The notes beneath the pieces are model-generated. The model saw only the letters and a list, made by a program, of their open reading frames with translations. It had not been told where the DNA came from and searched no databases. Positions 47,201 through 60,416 of a stretch of 64,000 bases of DNA are shown piece after piece. Location of the stretch: positions 8,225,676 to 8,289,675 of the forward strand of contig OY987240.1 in the NCBI GenBank assembly GCA_963920705.1, written 5' to 3'. A program made the position numbers and the translations under genes. Each line of letters starts with the position of its first letter. Position 1 is the stretch's first letter. Source of the stretch: Odiellus spinosus (Eukaryota; Arthropoda; Arachnida; Opiliones; Phalangiidae).

Positions 47201-50200
47201 TAATTTATTTACCATATTGTCTCCTCTAATTTATTTACCATATTGTCTCCTCCAATTTATTTACCATATTGTCTAATCTATTTGATTTACCATATTGTCT
47301 CCTCTATTTGATTTACCATAATACCCCTCTATTTGATTTACCATAATACCCCTCTATTTGATTTATCAAAATACTTCCTCTATTTGATTTATCAATATCC
47401 CTCCATAATAACTCCTGTTTGAATTATCTTAATGCTTCCTATATTTTATTCTTCTATTTCAATAAACATAATACCTCCTTTATTTTATTAACCATAATAC
47501 CTCCTCTATTTTATTAACCATAATACCTCCTCTATTTTATTAACCATAATATTTCTTCTATTTGTTGTACCTCAATATCTCCTCTCTGATTTACCAGAGT
47601 ACCCTCTCCATTTGATTTACCATAATACATCCTCTATTTGATTTTCCATAATAGCTTCTCTATTTAATCTCCCATAAAAGGTCTTCTATTTCATTTACCA
47701 TAGTACCTACTCCATTCTATTTATCATACCTCCTCCATTTAATTTACCATAATACTTCATATTTGTTTTCCCCATGATCGCCCCTATTTGATTTACAAAA
47801 TGCCTCCTCTATTTGATTTATCATAATACCTCCTTTATTAGATTTACCATGTCTCTATTAGATTTACCATAATGCCTCCTCTGTGTGATTTACCATAATA
47901 ACTTCTCTTTTTGATTGAACATAACACTTCCTCTATTTAATTTACCATAAAAATCTTCTATTCACCATAATGTATCCTCTAATTTATTTACCATATTGTC
48001 TCCTCTATTTGATTTACCATATTGTCTCCTCTATTTGATTTACCATATTGTCTGCACTATTTGATTTACCATATTGTCTCCTCTATTTGATTTACCATAT
48101 TGTCTGCTCTATTTGATTTACCATATTGTCTCCTCTATTTGATTTATCATAATACCCCTCTATTTGATTTATCAAAAAACTTATTGTATTTGATTTATCA
48201 AAATACCTCCTCTATTTGATTTAGCACAATATCTCCTCTATGTGATTTACCAAAGTACCTCCTCTATTTGATTTACCATAACTTCTCAGTTTGATTTATC
48301 ATACGTCCTCCATTTGATTTACCTAATACTTCCATTATTTGATTTATCTAATACTTCCATTATTTGATTTACCACAATATCTTCTCTATTTGATTTACCA
48401 CAAAATCTTTGATTTACTATAATACCGCCTATAGTTGAATTACCATAATACCTTCATTCGATTTATCATACCTATTCCACTTGATTTATCATAATACCTC
48501 CTCCACTTGATAACATTTCTATTTGATTTACCATAATATACCTTTATCATAATACGTACTCTATTTGATTTACCATAATACCGCCTATATTTGAATTACC
48601 ACAATACCTTCTCCATTCGATTTATCATAATACCTCCTCCATTTGATTTAACATAATACCGCCTATATTTGATTTACCATACCTTCATTATTTGATTTAT
48701 CATACTTTCTTTATTTCATTTATCAAACTTTCTTTATTTGATCTACCATAGTACGTCCTCTATTTCATTTACCATAATACCGCCTATATTTGATTTACCA
48801 TAATACCGCCTATATTTGTATTACCACAATACCTTCTCCATTCGATTTATCATAATACCTCCTTTATTTGATTTACAAAATGCCTCCTATTCGATTTATC
48901 AAAATCCCTTTATTTGATTTACAAAATGCCTCCTCTATTTGATTTATCATAATACCTCCTTTATTTGATTTACCATGTCTCTATTTGATTTACCATGTCT
49001 CTATTTGATTTACCATGTCTCTATTTGATTTACCATGTCTCTATTTGATTTACCATCTCTCTATTTGATTAACCTTAATACCTTCTGTTTGATTTACCAT
49101 AATAGCTTCTCTTTTTGATTGAAGATAACACTTCCCATAAAACTTTTCTATTTACCATAATGTATCCTCTAATTTATTTACCATATTGTCTCCTCTATTT
49201 GATTTACCATATTGCCTCCTCTATTTGATTTACCATATTGCCTCCTCTATTAGATTTACCATATTGCCTCCTCTATTTGATTTACCATATTGCCTCCTCT
49301 ATTTGATTTACCATATTGCCTCCTCTATTTGATTTACCATATTGCCTCCTCTATTAGATTTACCATATTGTCTCCTCTATTTGATTTACCATATTGTCTC
49401 CACTATTTGACTTACCATATTGCCTCCTCTATTTGATTTACCATAATACCCACTCTATTTGATTTACGAAAATACTTCCTGTATTTGATTTATCAAAATA
49501 CCTCTATTTGATTTACCATAATACCTTCTCCATTTGATTTAGCACAGTACTTCCTGTATGATTTACCACATTATCTCCTCTATATTATTTACCTCCTCTA
49601 TCTGATTTACCATAATATCGCCCATATTTGAATTGACATAAAACTCCTCTCATTCGATTTACCATAATTCTTCCTCCATTTGATTTATCTTAATACCTCC
49701 TCCATTTGATTTATCATACCTTCTCCATTTGATTTCTCATAATATCTCCTCCACTTGATAACATCTTTATTTGATTTACCATCTTACCTCCTCCATTTCA
49801 TTTATCTTAATACCTCCTCCATTTGATTTATCATAATACCTCCTCCATTTGATTTTTCATGATACCTCCTCCACTTGATAACATCTCTATTTGATTTACC
49901 ATAACATCCCTATTTGATTAATCATACTTTCTTTATCATAATACGCACTCTATTTGATTTACAAAAAGCCTACTCTATTTGATTTATCATAATACCTCCT
50001 CTATTTGATTTATCATAATACCTCCTTTATTTGATTTACCACATCTCTATTTGATTTACCATCTCTCTTTGATTAACCTTAATGCCTCCTCTACTTGATT
50101 TACCTTCTCTATTTGATTTAACACAGTACTTCCTGTATATGTTTTACCACATTATCTCCTCAATATTATTTACCTCCTCTATCTGATTTACCATAGTACC

Positions 50201-52330
50201 GCCTATATTTGAATTACCATAATACTTCCTCCATTCGATTTATCATAATACCTCCTCCATTTGATTTATCATAATACCTTCTCCATTTGATTTATCATAC
50301 CTCCTAAACTTGATTTATCATAATAACTCCTCCATTTGATAACACCTCTATTTGATTTACCATAATACCGCCTATATTTGAATTACCACAATACCTTCTA
50401 CATTCGATTTATCACAATACCTCCTCCATTTGATTTATCATAATACCTCCTCCATTTGATTTTTCTAATAATACCTCCTCCACTTGATAACATCTCTATT
50501 TGATTTACCATAATAGCTCCTCCATTTGATTTATCATAATACCTCCTCCATTTGATTTATCATAATACCTCCATTTGATTTATCATAATACCTCCATTTG
50601 ATTTATCATAATACCTCCTCCATTTGATTTATCATAATACCTCCATTTGATTTATCATAATACCTCCATTTGATTTATCATAATACCTCCATTTGATTTA
50701 TCATAATACCTCCATTTGATTTATCATAATACCTCCTCCATTTGATTTATCATAATACCTTCTCCATTTGATTTATCATAACACCTCCTCCACTTGATTT
50801 ATCATACCTCCTCCACTTGATTTATCATACCTCCTCCACTTGATTTATCATACCTCCTCCACTTGATTTATCATACCTCCTCCACTTGATAACATCTCTA
50901 TTTGATTTACCATAATACCGCCTATATTTGAATTACCACAATACTTTCTCCATTCGATTTATCACAATACCTCTTCTATTTATTTTATCATACCTCCTCC
51001 ATTTGATTTATCATAATAGCTCCTCCATTTGATTTATCATAATACCTTCTAAACATGATTAATCATAATACCTCCTCCATTTGATTTATCAAAATACCTC
51101 CTCCATTTGATTTATCAAAATACCTCCTCCATTTGATTTATCATAATACCTCCACTTGATTTATTATAATACCTCCTCCATTTGGTTTATCATAATACCT
51201 CCTCCATTTGATTTATCATACCTCTATTTCATTTCCCATAACATCTCTATTTGATTTATCATAACATCTCTATTGATTAACCATAAAATCCCTATTTGAT
51301 TTATCATACTTCCTTTACCATAATACGTACTCTATTTTATTTACCATAATGCCCGCTTGATTTTATCATACTTCCTTTATCTTATTTACTATAATACCTC
51401 GTGTTTGATTTACCACAATATCTCCTCTATATGATTTACCACAATACCACCTATATTTGATTTACCATAGAATATCCTCTATTTTATTCATCATAATACC
51501 GCCTCTATTTGAATTACCATAATACCGCCTCTATTTGAATTACCATAATACCTCTATTTGATTTACCATAGTATCTTCTATATTTTATCATAATACCACC
51601 TTTATTTGAATTACCATAATAACTCCTCTATTTGAATTATCTTAATGCTTCCTATATTTTATTTACCATAATGCCGTCTCTATTGATTTATCATACTTCC
51701 TTTATTTTATTCACCATAAAGCCTCCTCTATTTCAATAAACATAATACCTCCTCTATTTGAATAAACATAATACCTCCTCCATTCGAACAAACATAATAC
51801 CTCCTCTATTTTATTAAGCATAATACTTCCTTTATTTGATTTACCATAATACTTGCTCCATTTAATATACCATAATGCCTTTTTTTATTTTTCATAATAT
51901 CGAGTCTACTTGATTTACCGTAATGCTTCCTTAATTACGTTAATTAATTTACGTTAATACCTCCTTGTTTATCATACCTTCTATATTTGATTTACCATAA
52001 TTCTTCCTATATTTGATTTACCATAATTCTTCCTATATTTGATTTCCCATAATTCTTCCTATATTTGATTTCCCATAATTCTTCCTATATTTGATTTCCC
52101 ATAATTCTTCCTATATTTGATTTACCATAATTCTTCCTATATTTGATTTACCATAATTCTTCCTATATTTGATTTACCATAATTCTTCCTATATTTGATT
52201 TACCATAATTCTTCCTATATTTGATTTACCATAATTCTTCCTATATTTGATTTACCATAATTCTTCCTATATTTGATTTACCATAATTCTTCCTCTATTT
52301 GATATATTATACCTCCCTTTTTTGATTTGT
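41281..52330. repeat. AT-rich satellite, about 26 bp, 11 kb
   Basis: Hundreds of units with 'tatttgatttaccataat' followed by 'acctcctc'. Unit length drifts by a few bases. Locally homogenised runs stand out, for example 'accgcctatatttgattt' (43740-43960), 'cttcctatatttgattt' (51985-52300) and 'tgcctcctctatttgattt' (49200-49440). Open frames inside are chance. Confidence 0.95.
43292..43428. other. Non-satellite island within the 26-bp array
   Basis: About 137 bp of ordinary-looking sequence ('cgggaaatcatccgtatttc' through 'ctaagatctcatttg') interrupts the array. No terminal repeats are evident. The duplicated segment at 60417 starts downstream of it. Confidence 0.7.
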
Positions 52331-53040
52331 CATTATACCTTAATATTTTTAATAAAAATTTCTTTTAACTAATCCCTTTTTGGTTTAAAATAGTTTTAAC
52401 TAATCGGTTTTGTTTAAAATTTGTTTTATCAAATGTTTTTTTGGTTAAGTATAGTTTTAACAAATGGGTTTATTGATCTGAATAGTTTTAACCTATGGGT
52501 TTCTTCTTAGGAATGGATTTTACTTACAGGTATATTACTTTGCGAACTACACACCTTACCTTCCGAAGTATATATTTATCAACCTTATTCCAATGTGAAC
52601 TATATATTTTAAGACCTTATTATTTTTCAACAACATAATAACTGGGGAATTTGGTATATCAAATTCAATATTTACTTTGCAAGACCATAATCATTACCTC
52701 CTACGTTACTTTCCGAGACTTTATTCAATATATTTTTCGTTTGCGGTAAGTTCAATACATTATTTCTTGGCAGGATTATATATTTTCAATACATTTTCAG
52801 CGAACTATATAATTTTTCATCACATTGCATAGCTAGAAGCGCATTATAGTTTCTATGCGCTTCTTATATAACGGAATACCTATTTACTCTTTACTTATCA
52901 TATCAATTATAGTTTTCAATTTATCATCATATCAATTATAGTTTTCAATTTATCATATTGTGTTATTTTTAATCTGACTTACTATGAATTTGTCAGTTAT
53001 TAGTTTACTGGGTCAGTCAAGATCGGGTACTATTAATTTC
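52331..53040. repeat. Spacer with diverged AT-rich units
   Basis: Loose units of about 35-50 bp ('agttttaacaaatgggttt', then 'ttactttgcgaact'). 'tatcaattatagttttcaat' occurs twice near 52900-52945. No gene seen. Confidence 0.6.
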
Positions 53041-53044
53041 TAAT

Positions 53045-53990
53045 TTAATTGGGGAATTTAAGTATTTTATGGGTTCATTGAAAAATTATTTTATGGATTC
53101 ATTGAAGAATTGTTAGTTTATGGGTTCATTGATGATTTGGTGTTTTTTGGGTTCATTAAATATATATGGGTTCATTGAAGATTTGGTATTTTATGGGTTC
53201 ATTGAATATTTGCCATTTTATGGGTTCTTTGAATATTTGTTATTTTATGGGTTCATTGAATATTTGGTATTTTAGGCGTTCTCTGAAGATTTGGTTTTAT
53301 GGGTACATTGAAGATTTAGTATTTTATGGGTTGATTGAAGATTTGTCATTTTATGGGTTCATTGAGTTTTTGGTATTTTATGGTTTCATTGAATATTTGG
53401 TATTTTATAGATCCTTTGAAGATGAGTTATCTTACGGGTTCATTGAAGATTTGGTATTATATGGGCTCATTGTAGATTTTGTATTTATGGGTTCATTGAA
53501 GATGTATGGGTCCATTGAATATTATGGGTTCATTGAATATTTATGGATTTATTGGAGATTTATGGGTTCATTGAAGATTTATGGGTTCAATGAAGATTTG
53601 GTATATTATGTGATCATTGATGACTTGGCATTTTATGGGTTCATTGAAGATTTGTTCTTTTACGGGTTCATTGACAATTTTTCATTTCGCGGGTTCATTG
53701 AATATTATTCATTTTATGGTGTCATTGAAAATCATTCATTTTTTGGCTTCATTGAATATTATTCATTTTACGGCTTCATTAAAGATTTGATTTTTATGGG
53801 TTCATTGAAATTTGGTTCCTAAGGGCTCATTGAAGATTTGGTATATTATGTGTTCATTGAATAATTGGTATTTTATGGGTTCATTGATGATTTGTCATTT
53901 TATGGGTTCACTGATGATTTGATATTTTATGGGTTTATTGAAGATTTGTCATTTTATGGGTTCATTGAATATTTTTATGTTATGGGTTCA
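53045..53990. repeat. 27-bp satellite, diverged block
   Basis: Diverged units around 'gggttcattgaagatttggt'. A 218-codon frame (53166-53822) exists only because the unit is nine codons long. Confidence 0.9.
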
Positions 53991-53999
53991 TGGAAGAAT

Positions 54000-55289
54000 T
54001 AATATTTGATAAAATATTACTTTGCGGACCATATATTTCCAATATGATTTCTTTATCGGACTTAATATTTACTATATGATTTCTTTTGCGGACTAAATAT
54101 TTACTGTATGATTTCTTTTGCGGATTATACTCCTTTACGAAATATATAAACACCTTATAATGCAAAATATACTTTTCTGTGCCTTGATCATTACTATGCG
54201 AGCTATTTTCTGCGCTTGATCACTTTGCGGACTGTATACTTGCTACATTTTATCATGAGTGAATAATATACGCTCCCTATAAGTTACTAACGCCTAACTG
54301 AACTAATGTATCCAACATTTTCTTCCAAGTCTGGCACGCCGAATCGGAGGGTGTAAGCAAATGACTTAAGAGTCGCCGTCTTGTGGCGAAGAATATTTTT
54401 TTGAATATCTGCTTAAATGCGCGGATTTATCAGATCCTCGTTTTTAATAATATTTATTTCACAACAAAAGTAGTAAGCGCCCATAGCCTGTTAAACGTAT
54501 TGTTTAATTTAAAGCATGGCTTTGGTTTCTATTTTGAGTAGAAAACATTTTGAAACTAATTTTCGCCGTTACTGGGCGTCCCGCGTTACGTGGAACTCTC
54601 TTATTATTACTTCGCCTATTCGGTATAGCGACGATCTAAATCTACGAACGGGCGATGATTTCGATCACTGCGGAGCGATATTTCCGCGAGCCTTATTTAG
54701 TTTTCAACGTCGATTTAACAAAGCTAACACAGGCTGGCAGGACACGCTAATTTTCGGTTTAAGGTTTTTTTATCTAATAGTTTTACCTCCCGTAAGTACA
54801 TTCACAAATTAATTCTATAAATTAGAAGGTCAAACTTACTTTAAATTCAATTTAGTTTATCATCTATGGCGAGAGATTTAGTCAGTTATAAATGTATCGG
54901 TAAACAATTTGAAAAGCCTAAACACCGCCCAGGGCCGAAAAGTATGTACTGAAAAATACGTTTTATTGGCTCGTAGCAACTTCCGAAAATTTATCGGATA
55001 CGCGTCAGAAGCGATAATAGTTTCACGGTTTTCACCAGTCGTTCGCTATGGTTCGACTGTACCTGATGGAGGGGGAAGGCAGAAAATGGTGTTTCCTCAA
55101 ATTTTACTACCTTGGTAACTTAAAGGGATTCGCTCATGATTTTGTATATTACTTTGCTGATAATATAATTTCTATAATTTATATATTACTTTTCGGCTTT
55201 ATATAATTTTATGTTACTTTGCAGGAACAGACTTTCTATAACTTTTATATTACTTTGCAGGAACAGACTTTCTATAACTTTTATATTAC
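54000..55289. other. Non-satellite island between 27-bp blocks
   Basis: The left part (54000-54260) has diverged 'tttgcggactaaatattta' units. 54290-55130 is higher in GC and not repetitive within this window. The plus strand has a 98-codon frame at 54516-54812 starting MALVSILSRK, with a donor-like 'ccc|gtaagt' at about 54789. I recognise no domain. It could be a captured gene exon. 55210-55300 has two 'caggaacagactttctataa' units. Confidence 0.45.
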
Positions 55290-58200
55290 TTTGCAGGACT
55301 ATAATATTGATAATTTGGCATTTTATTGGTTCATTGAAGATTTGGTATTTTATGGGTTCATCGAAGATTTGATATTTTTTGGGTTCATTGAAGAATTGGT
55401 ATTTTTGGGTTCATTGAAGAATTGGTATTTTTGGGTTCATTAAATAATTGGTATTTTTTGGTTCATTGAAATTTCCTATTTTATGGGTTCACTGAGGATG
55501 TGGTACTTTAGGGTTTCATTGAAGATTTGGTATTTTTGGGTTCATTAAAGATTCGGTAGGTGGTTCATTGAAATTTGGTATTTTATGGGTTCATTGAAAT
55601 TCGGTAGTTTATGGGTTCATTGGAGATTGGAACTTAGGGGTTTCCAAGATATATGGGTTCCTTGAAGATTTGGTATTTTATGGGTTTATTGAAGAATTGG
55701 TATTTTTTGGGTTAATAGAAGAATTGGTATTTTTGGGTTCATTGAAGAATTGGTATTTTTGGGTTCATTAAAGATTCGGTAGATGGTTCATTGAAATTTG
55801 GTATTTTATAGGTTCACTGAGGATGTGGTACTTTAGGGATTCATTGAAGATTTATGGGTTCATTGAAGATTTGGTATTTTTGGGTTCATTAAAGATTCAG
55901 TAGATGGTTCATTGAAATTTCGTATTTTATGGGTTCACTGAAGATGTGGTACTTTAGGGTTTCATTGAAGATTTATGGGTTCATTGAAGATTTGGTATTT
56001 TTCGGTTCATTAAAGATTCAGTAGATGGTTCATTGAAATTTTGGCATTTTATGGGTTCATTGAAATTCGGTAGTTTATGGGTTCATTGGAGATTGTAACA
56101 TAGGGGTTTTCAAGATATATGGGTTCATTCAAGATTTGGTATTTTATGGGTTCATTAAAGGATTTGGTATTTTATGGGTTCATTAAGGATTTGGTATTTT
56201 ATAGGTTTATTGAAGGTTTGGTATTTTTTGGGTTCATTGAAGAATTGGTATTTTTGGGTTAATAGAAGAATTAGTATTTTTAGGTTAATCGAAGATTTGG
56301 TATTTTATGGGTTCATTGAAAATTTGGTATTTTATGGGTTTATTGAAGGTTTGGTATTTTTTTTGGTTCATTGAAGAATTAGTATTTTTAGGTTAATTGA
56401 AGAATTGGTATTTTTGGATACATGTGAAATTTGATATTTTATGGCTTCACAGATGTGGATTCTAAGGGTTTCTTTGAAGATTTATAGGTTCATTAAAGAT
56501 TTGGTATTTTATGGGTTCATTAAATATTTGGTATTTTATGGGTTCATTAAAGATTTGGTATTTTATGGGTTCATTAAAGATTTGGTATTTTATGGGTTCA
56601 TTAAAGATTTGGTATTTTATGGGTTCATTAAAGATTTGGTATTTTATGGGTTCATTAAAGATTTGGTATTTTATGGGTTCATTAAAGATTTGGTATTTTA
56701 TGGGTTCATTAAATATTTGGTATTTTATGGGTTCATTAAATATTTGGTATTTTATGGGTTCATTAAATATTTGGTATTTTATGGGTTCATTAAATATTTG
56801 GTATTTTATGGGTTCATTAAATATTTGGTATTTTATGGGTTCATTAAAGATTTGGTATTTTATGGGTTCATTAAAGATTTGGTATTTTATGGGTTCATTA
56901 AAGATTTGGTATTTTATGGGTTCATTAAAGATTTGGTATTTTATGGGTTCATTAAAGATTTGGTATTTTATGGGTTCATTAAAGATTTGGTATTTTATGG
57001 GTTCATTAAAGATTTGGTATTTTATGGGTTCATTAAATATTTGGTATTTTATGGGTTCATTAAATATTTGGTATTTTATGGGTTCATTAAATATTTGGTA
57101 TTTTATGGGTTCATTAAAGATTTGGTATTTTATGGGTTCATTAAAGATTTGGTATTTTATGGGTTCATTAAAGATTTGGTATTTTATGGGTTCATTAAAG
57201 ATTTGGTATTTTATGGGTTCATTAAAGATTTGGTATTTTATGGGTTCATTAAATATTTGGTATTTTATGGGTTCATTAAAGATTTGGTATTTTATGGGTT
57301 CATTAAAGATTTGGTATTTTATGGGTTCATTAAAGATTTGGTATTTTATGGGTTCATTAAAGATTTGGTATTTTATGGGTTCATTAAAGATTTGGTATTT
57401 TATGGGTTCATTAAAGATTTGGTATTTTATGGGTTCATTAAAGATTTGGTATTTTATGGGTTCATTAAAGATTTGGTATTTTATGGGTTCATTAAAGATT
57501 TGGTATTTTATGGGTTCATTAAATATTTGGTATTTTATGGGTTCATTAAATATTTGGTATTTTATGGGTTCATTAAATATTTGGTATTTTATGGGTTCAT
57601 TAAATATTTGGTATTTTATGGGTTCATTAAAGATTTGGTATTTTATGGGTTCATTAAAGATTTGGTATTTTATGGGTTCATTAAAGATTTGGTATTTTAT
57701 GGGTTCATTAAAGATTTGGTATTTTATGGGTTCAATTAAGATTTGGTATTATATGGGTTCATTAAAGATTTGGTATTATATGGGTTCAATTAAGATTTGG
57801 TATTATATGGGTTCAATTAAGATTTGGTATTATATGGGTTCAATTAAGATTTGGTATTATATGGGTTCAATTAAGATTTGGTATTATATGGGTTCAATTA
57901 AGATTTGGTATTTTAAGAGTAAATCGAAAATTTGGTTTTTAATGGGTTTATTGAAGGTTTGGTTTTTAATGGGTTTATTGAAGGTTTGGTATTTTTTGGG
58001 TTTATTGAAGTGTTGGTATTTTTGGACACGTGTGAAATTTGGTATTTTATGGGTTCACTGAAGATGTAGTACTTATGAGTTTCTTTGAAGATTTATTGGT
58101 TCAATGAAGATGTGGTATTTAAGGGTTTCATTGAAGATTTAAGAGTTCATAGAAGATTTGGTATTTTATTGGTTCATTGATGATTTGGAACTTAAGTGTT

Positions 58201-60416
58201 TCATTCAAGATATAAGGGTTCATTGAAGAGTTGGTATTTTATGGGTTTATTGAAGAATTGGTATTTTTTGGGTTAATAGAAGAATTGGTATTTTTGGGTT
58301 CATTGAAGAATTGGTATTTTTGGGTTCATTAAAGATTCGGTAGATGGTTCATTGAAATTTGGTATTTTATAGGTTCACTGAGGATGTGGTACTTTAGGGA
58401 TTCATTGAAGATTTATGGGTTCATTGAAGATTTGGTATTTTTGGGTTCATTAAAGATTCAGTAGATGGTTCATTGAAATTTCGTATTTTATGGGTTCACT
58501 GAAGATGTGGTACTTTAGGGTTTCATTGAAGATTTATGGGTTCATTGAAGATTTGGTATTTTTCGGTTCATTAAAGATTCAGTAGATGGTTCATTGAAAT
58601 TTTGGTATTTTATGGGTTCATTGAAATTCGGTAGTTTATGGGTTCATTGGAGATTGTAACATAGGGGTTTTCAAGATATATGGGTTCATTCAAGATTTGG
58701 TATTTTATGGGTTCATTAAAGGATTTGGTATTTTATGGGTTCATTAAGGATTTGGTATTTTATAGGTTTATTGAAGGTTTGGTATTTTTTGGGTTCATTG
58801 AAGAATTGGTATTTTTGGGTTAATAGAAGAATTAGTATTTTTAGGTTAATCGAAGATTTGGTATTTTATGGGTTCATTGAAAATTTGGTATTTTATGGGT
58901 TTATTGAAGGTTTGGTATTTTTTTTGGTTCATTGAAGAATTAGTATTTTTAGGTTAATTGAAGAATTGGTATTTTTGGATACATGTGAAATTTGATATTT
59001 TATGGCTTCACAGATGTGGATTCTAAGGGTTTCTTTGAAGATTTATAGGTTCATTAAAGATTTGGTATTTTATGGGTTCATTAAATATTTGGTATTTTAT
59101 GGGTTCATTAAAGATTTGGTATTTTATGGGTTCATTAAATATTTGGTATTTTATGGGTTCATTAAAGATTTGGTATTTTATGGGTTCATTAAAGATTTGG
59201 TATTTTATGGGTTCATTAAAGATTTGGTATTTTATGGGTTCATTAAAGATTTGGTATTTTATGGGTTCATTAAAGATTTGGTATTTTATGGGTTCATTAA
59301 AGATTTGGTATTTTATGGGTTCATTAAATATTTGGTATTTTATGGGTTCATTAAATATTTGGTATTTTATGGGTTCATTAAATATTTGGTATTTTATGGG
59401 TTCATTAAAGATTTGGTATTTTATGGGTTCATTAAAGATTTGGTATTTTATGGGTTCATTAAAGATTTGGTATTTTATGGGTTCATTAAAGATTTGGTAT
59501 TTTATGGGTTCATTAAAGATTTGGTATTTTATGGGTTCATTAAAGATTTGGTATTTTATGGGTTCATTAAAGATTTGGTATTTTATGGGTTCATTAAATA
59601 TTTGGTATTTTATGGGTTCATTAAATATTTGGTATTTTATGGGTTCATTAAATATTTGGTATTTTATGGGTTCATTAAAGATTTGGTATTTTATGGGTTC
59701 ATTAAAGATTTGGTATTTTATGGGTTCATTAAAGATTTGGTATTTTATGGGTTCATTAAAGATTTGGTATTTTATGGGTTCATTAAAGATTTGGTATTTT
59801 ATGGGTTCATTAAAGATTTGGTATTTTATGGGTTCATTAAAGATTTGGTATTTTATGGGTTCATTAAAGATTTGGTATTTTATGGGTTCATTAAATATTT
59901 GGTATTTTATGGGTTCATTAAATATTTGGTATTTTATGGGTTCATTAAATATTTGGTATTTTATGGGTTCATTAAAGATTTGGTATTTTATGGGTTCATT
60001 AAATATTTGGTATTTTATGGGTTCATTAAAGATTTGGTATTTTATGGGTTCATTAAAGATTTGGTATTTTATGGGTTCATTAAAGATTTGGTATTTTATG
60101 GGTTCATTAAAGATTTGGTATTTTATGGGTTCATTAAAGATTTGGTATTTTATGGGTTCATTAAAGATTTGGTATTTTATGGGTTCATTAAAGATTTGGT
60201 ATTTTATGGGTTCATTAAAGATTTGGTATTTTATGGGTTCATTAAATATTTGGTATTTTATGGGTTCATTAAATATTTGGTATTTTATGGGTTCATTAAA
60301 TATTTGGTATTTTATGGGTTCATTAAATATTTGGTATTTTATGGGTTCATTAAAGATTTGGTATTTTATGGGTTCATTAAATATTTGGTATTTTATGGGT
60401 TCATTAAAGATTTGGT
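55290..60416. repeat. 27-bp satellite with homogenised tracts and a 2561-bp duplication
   Basis: Units of 'ttcattaaagatttggtat' plus 'tttatggg'. Tracts at about 56480-57735 (some 47 units) and 59041-60416 (some 51 units) are nearly perfect, with one common variant, aaagattt or aaatattt. The block from about 55669 recurs 2561 bp later from about 58230 (for example 56441 and 59002), with very few differences outside the homogenised tracts. Because 27 is a multiple of 3 and two plus-strand frames of the unit lack stops, frames of 430-516 codons appear; they are not genes. Confidence 0.95.
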
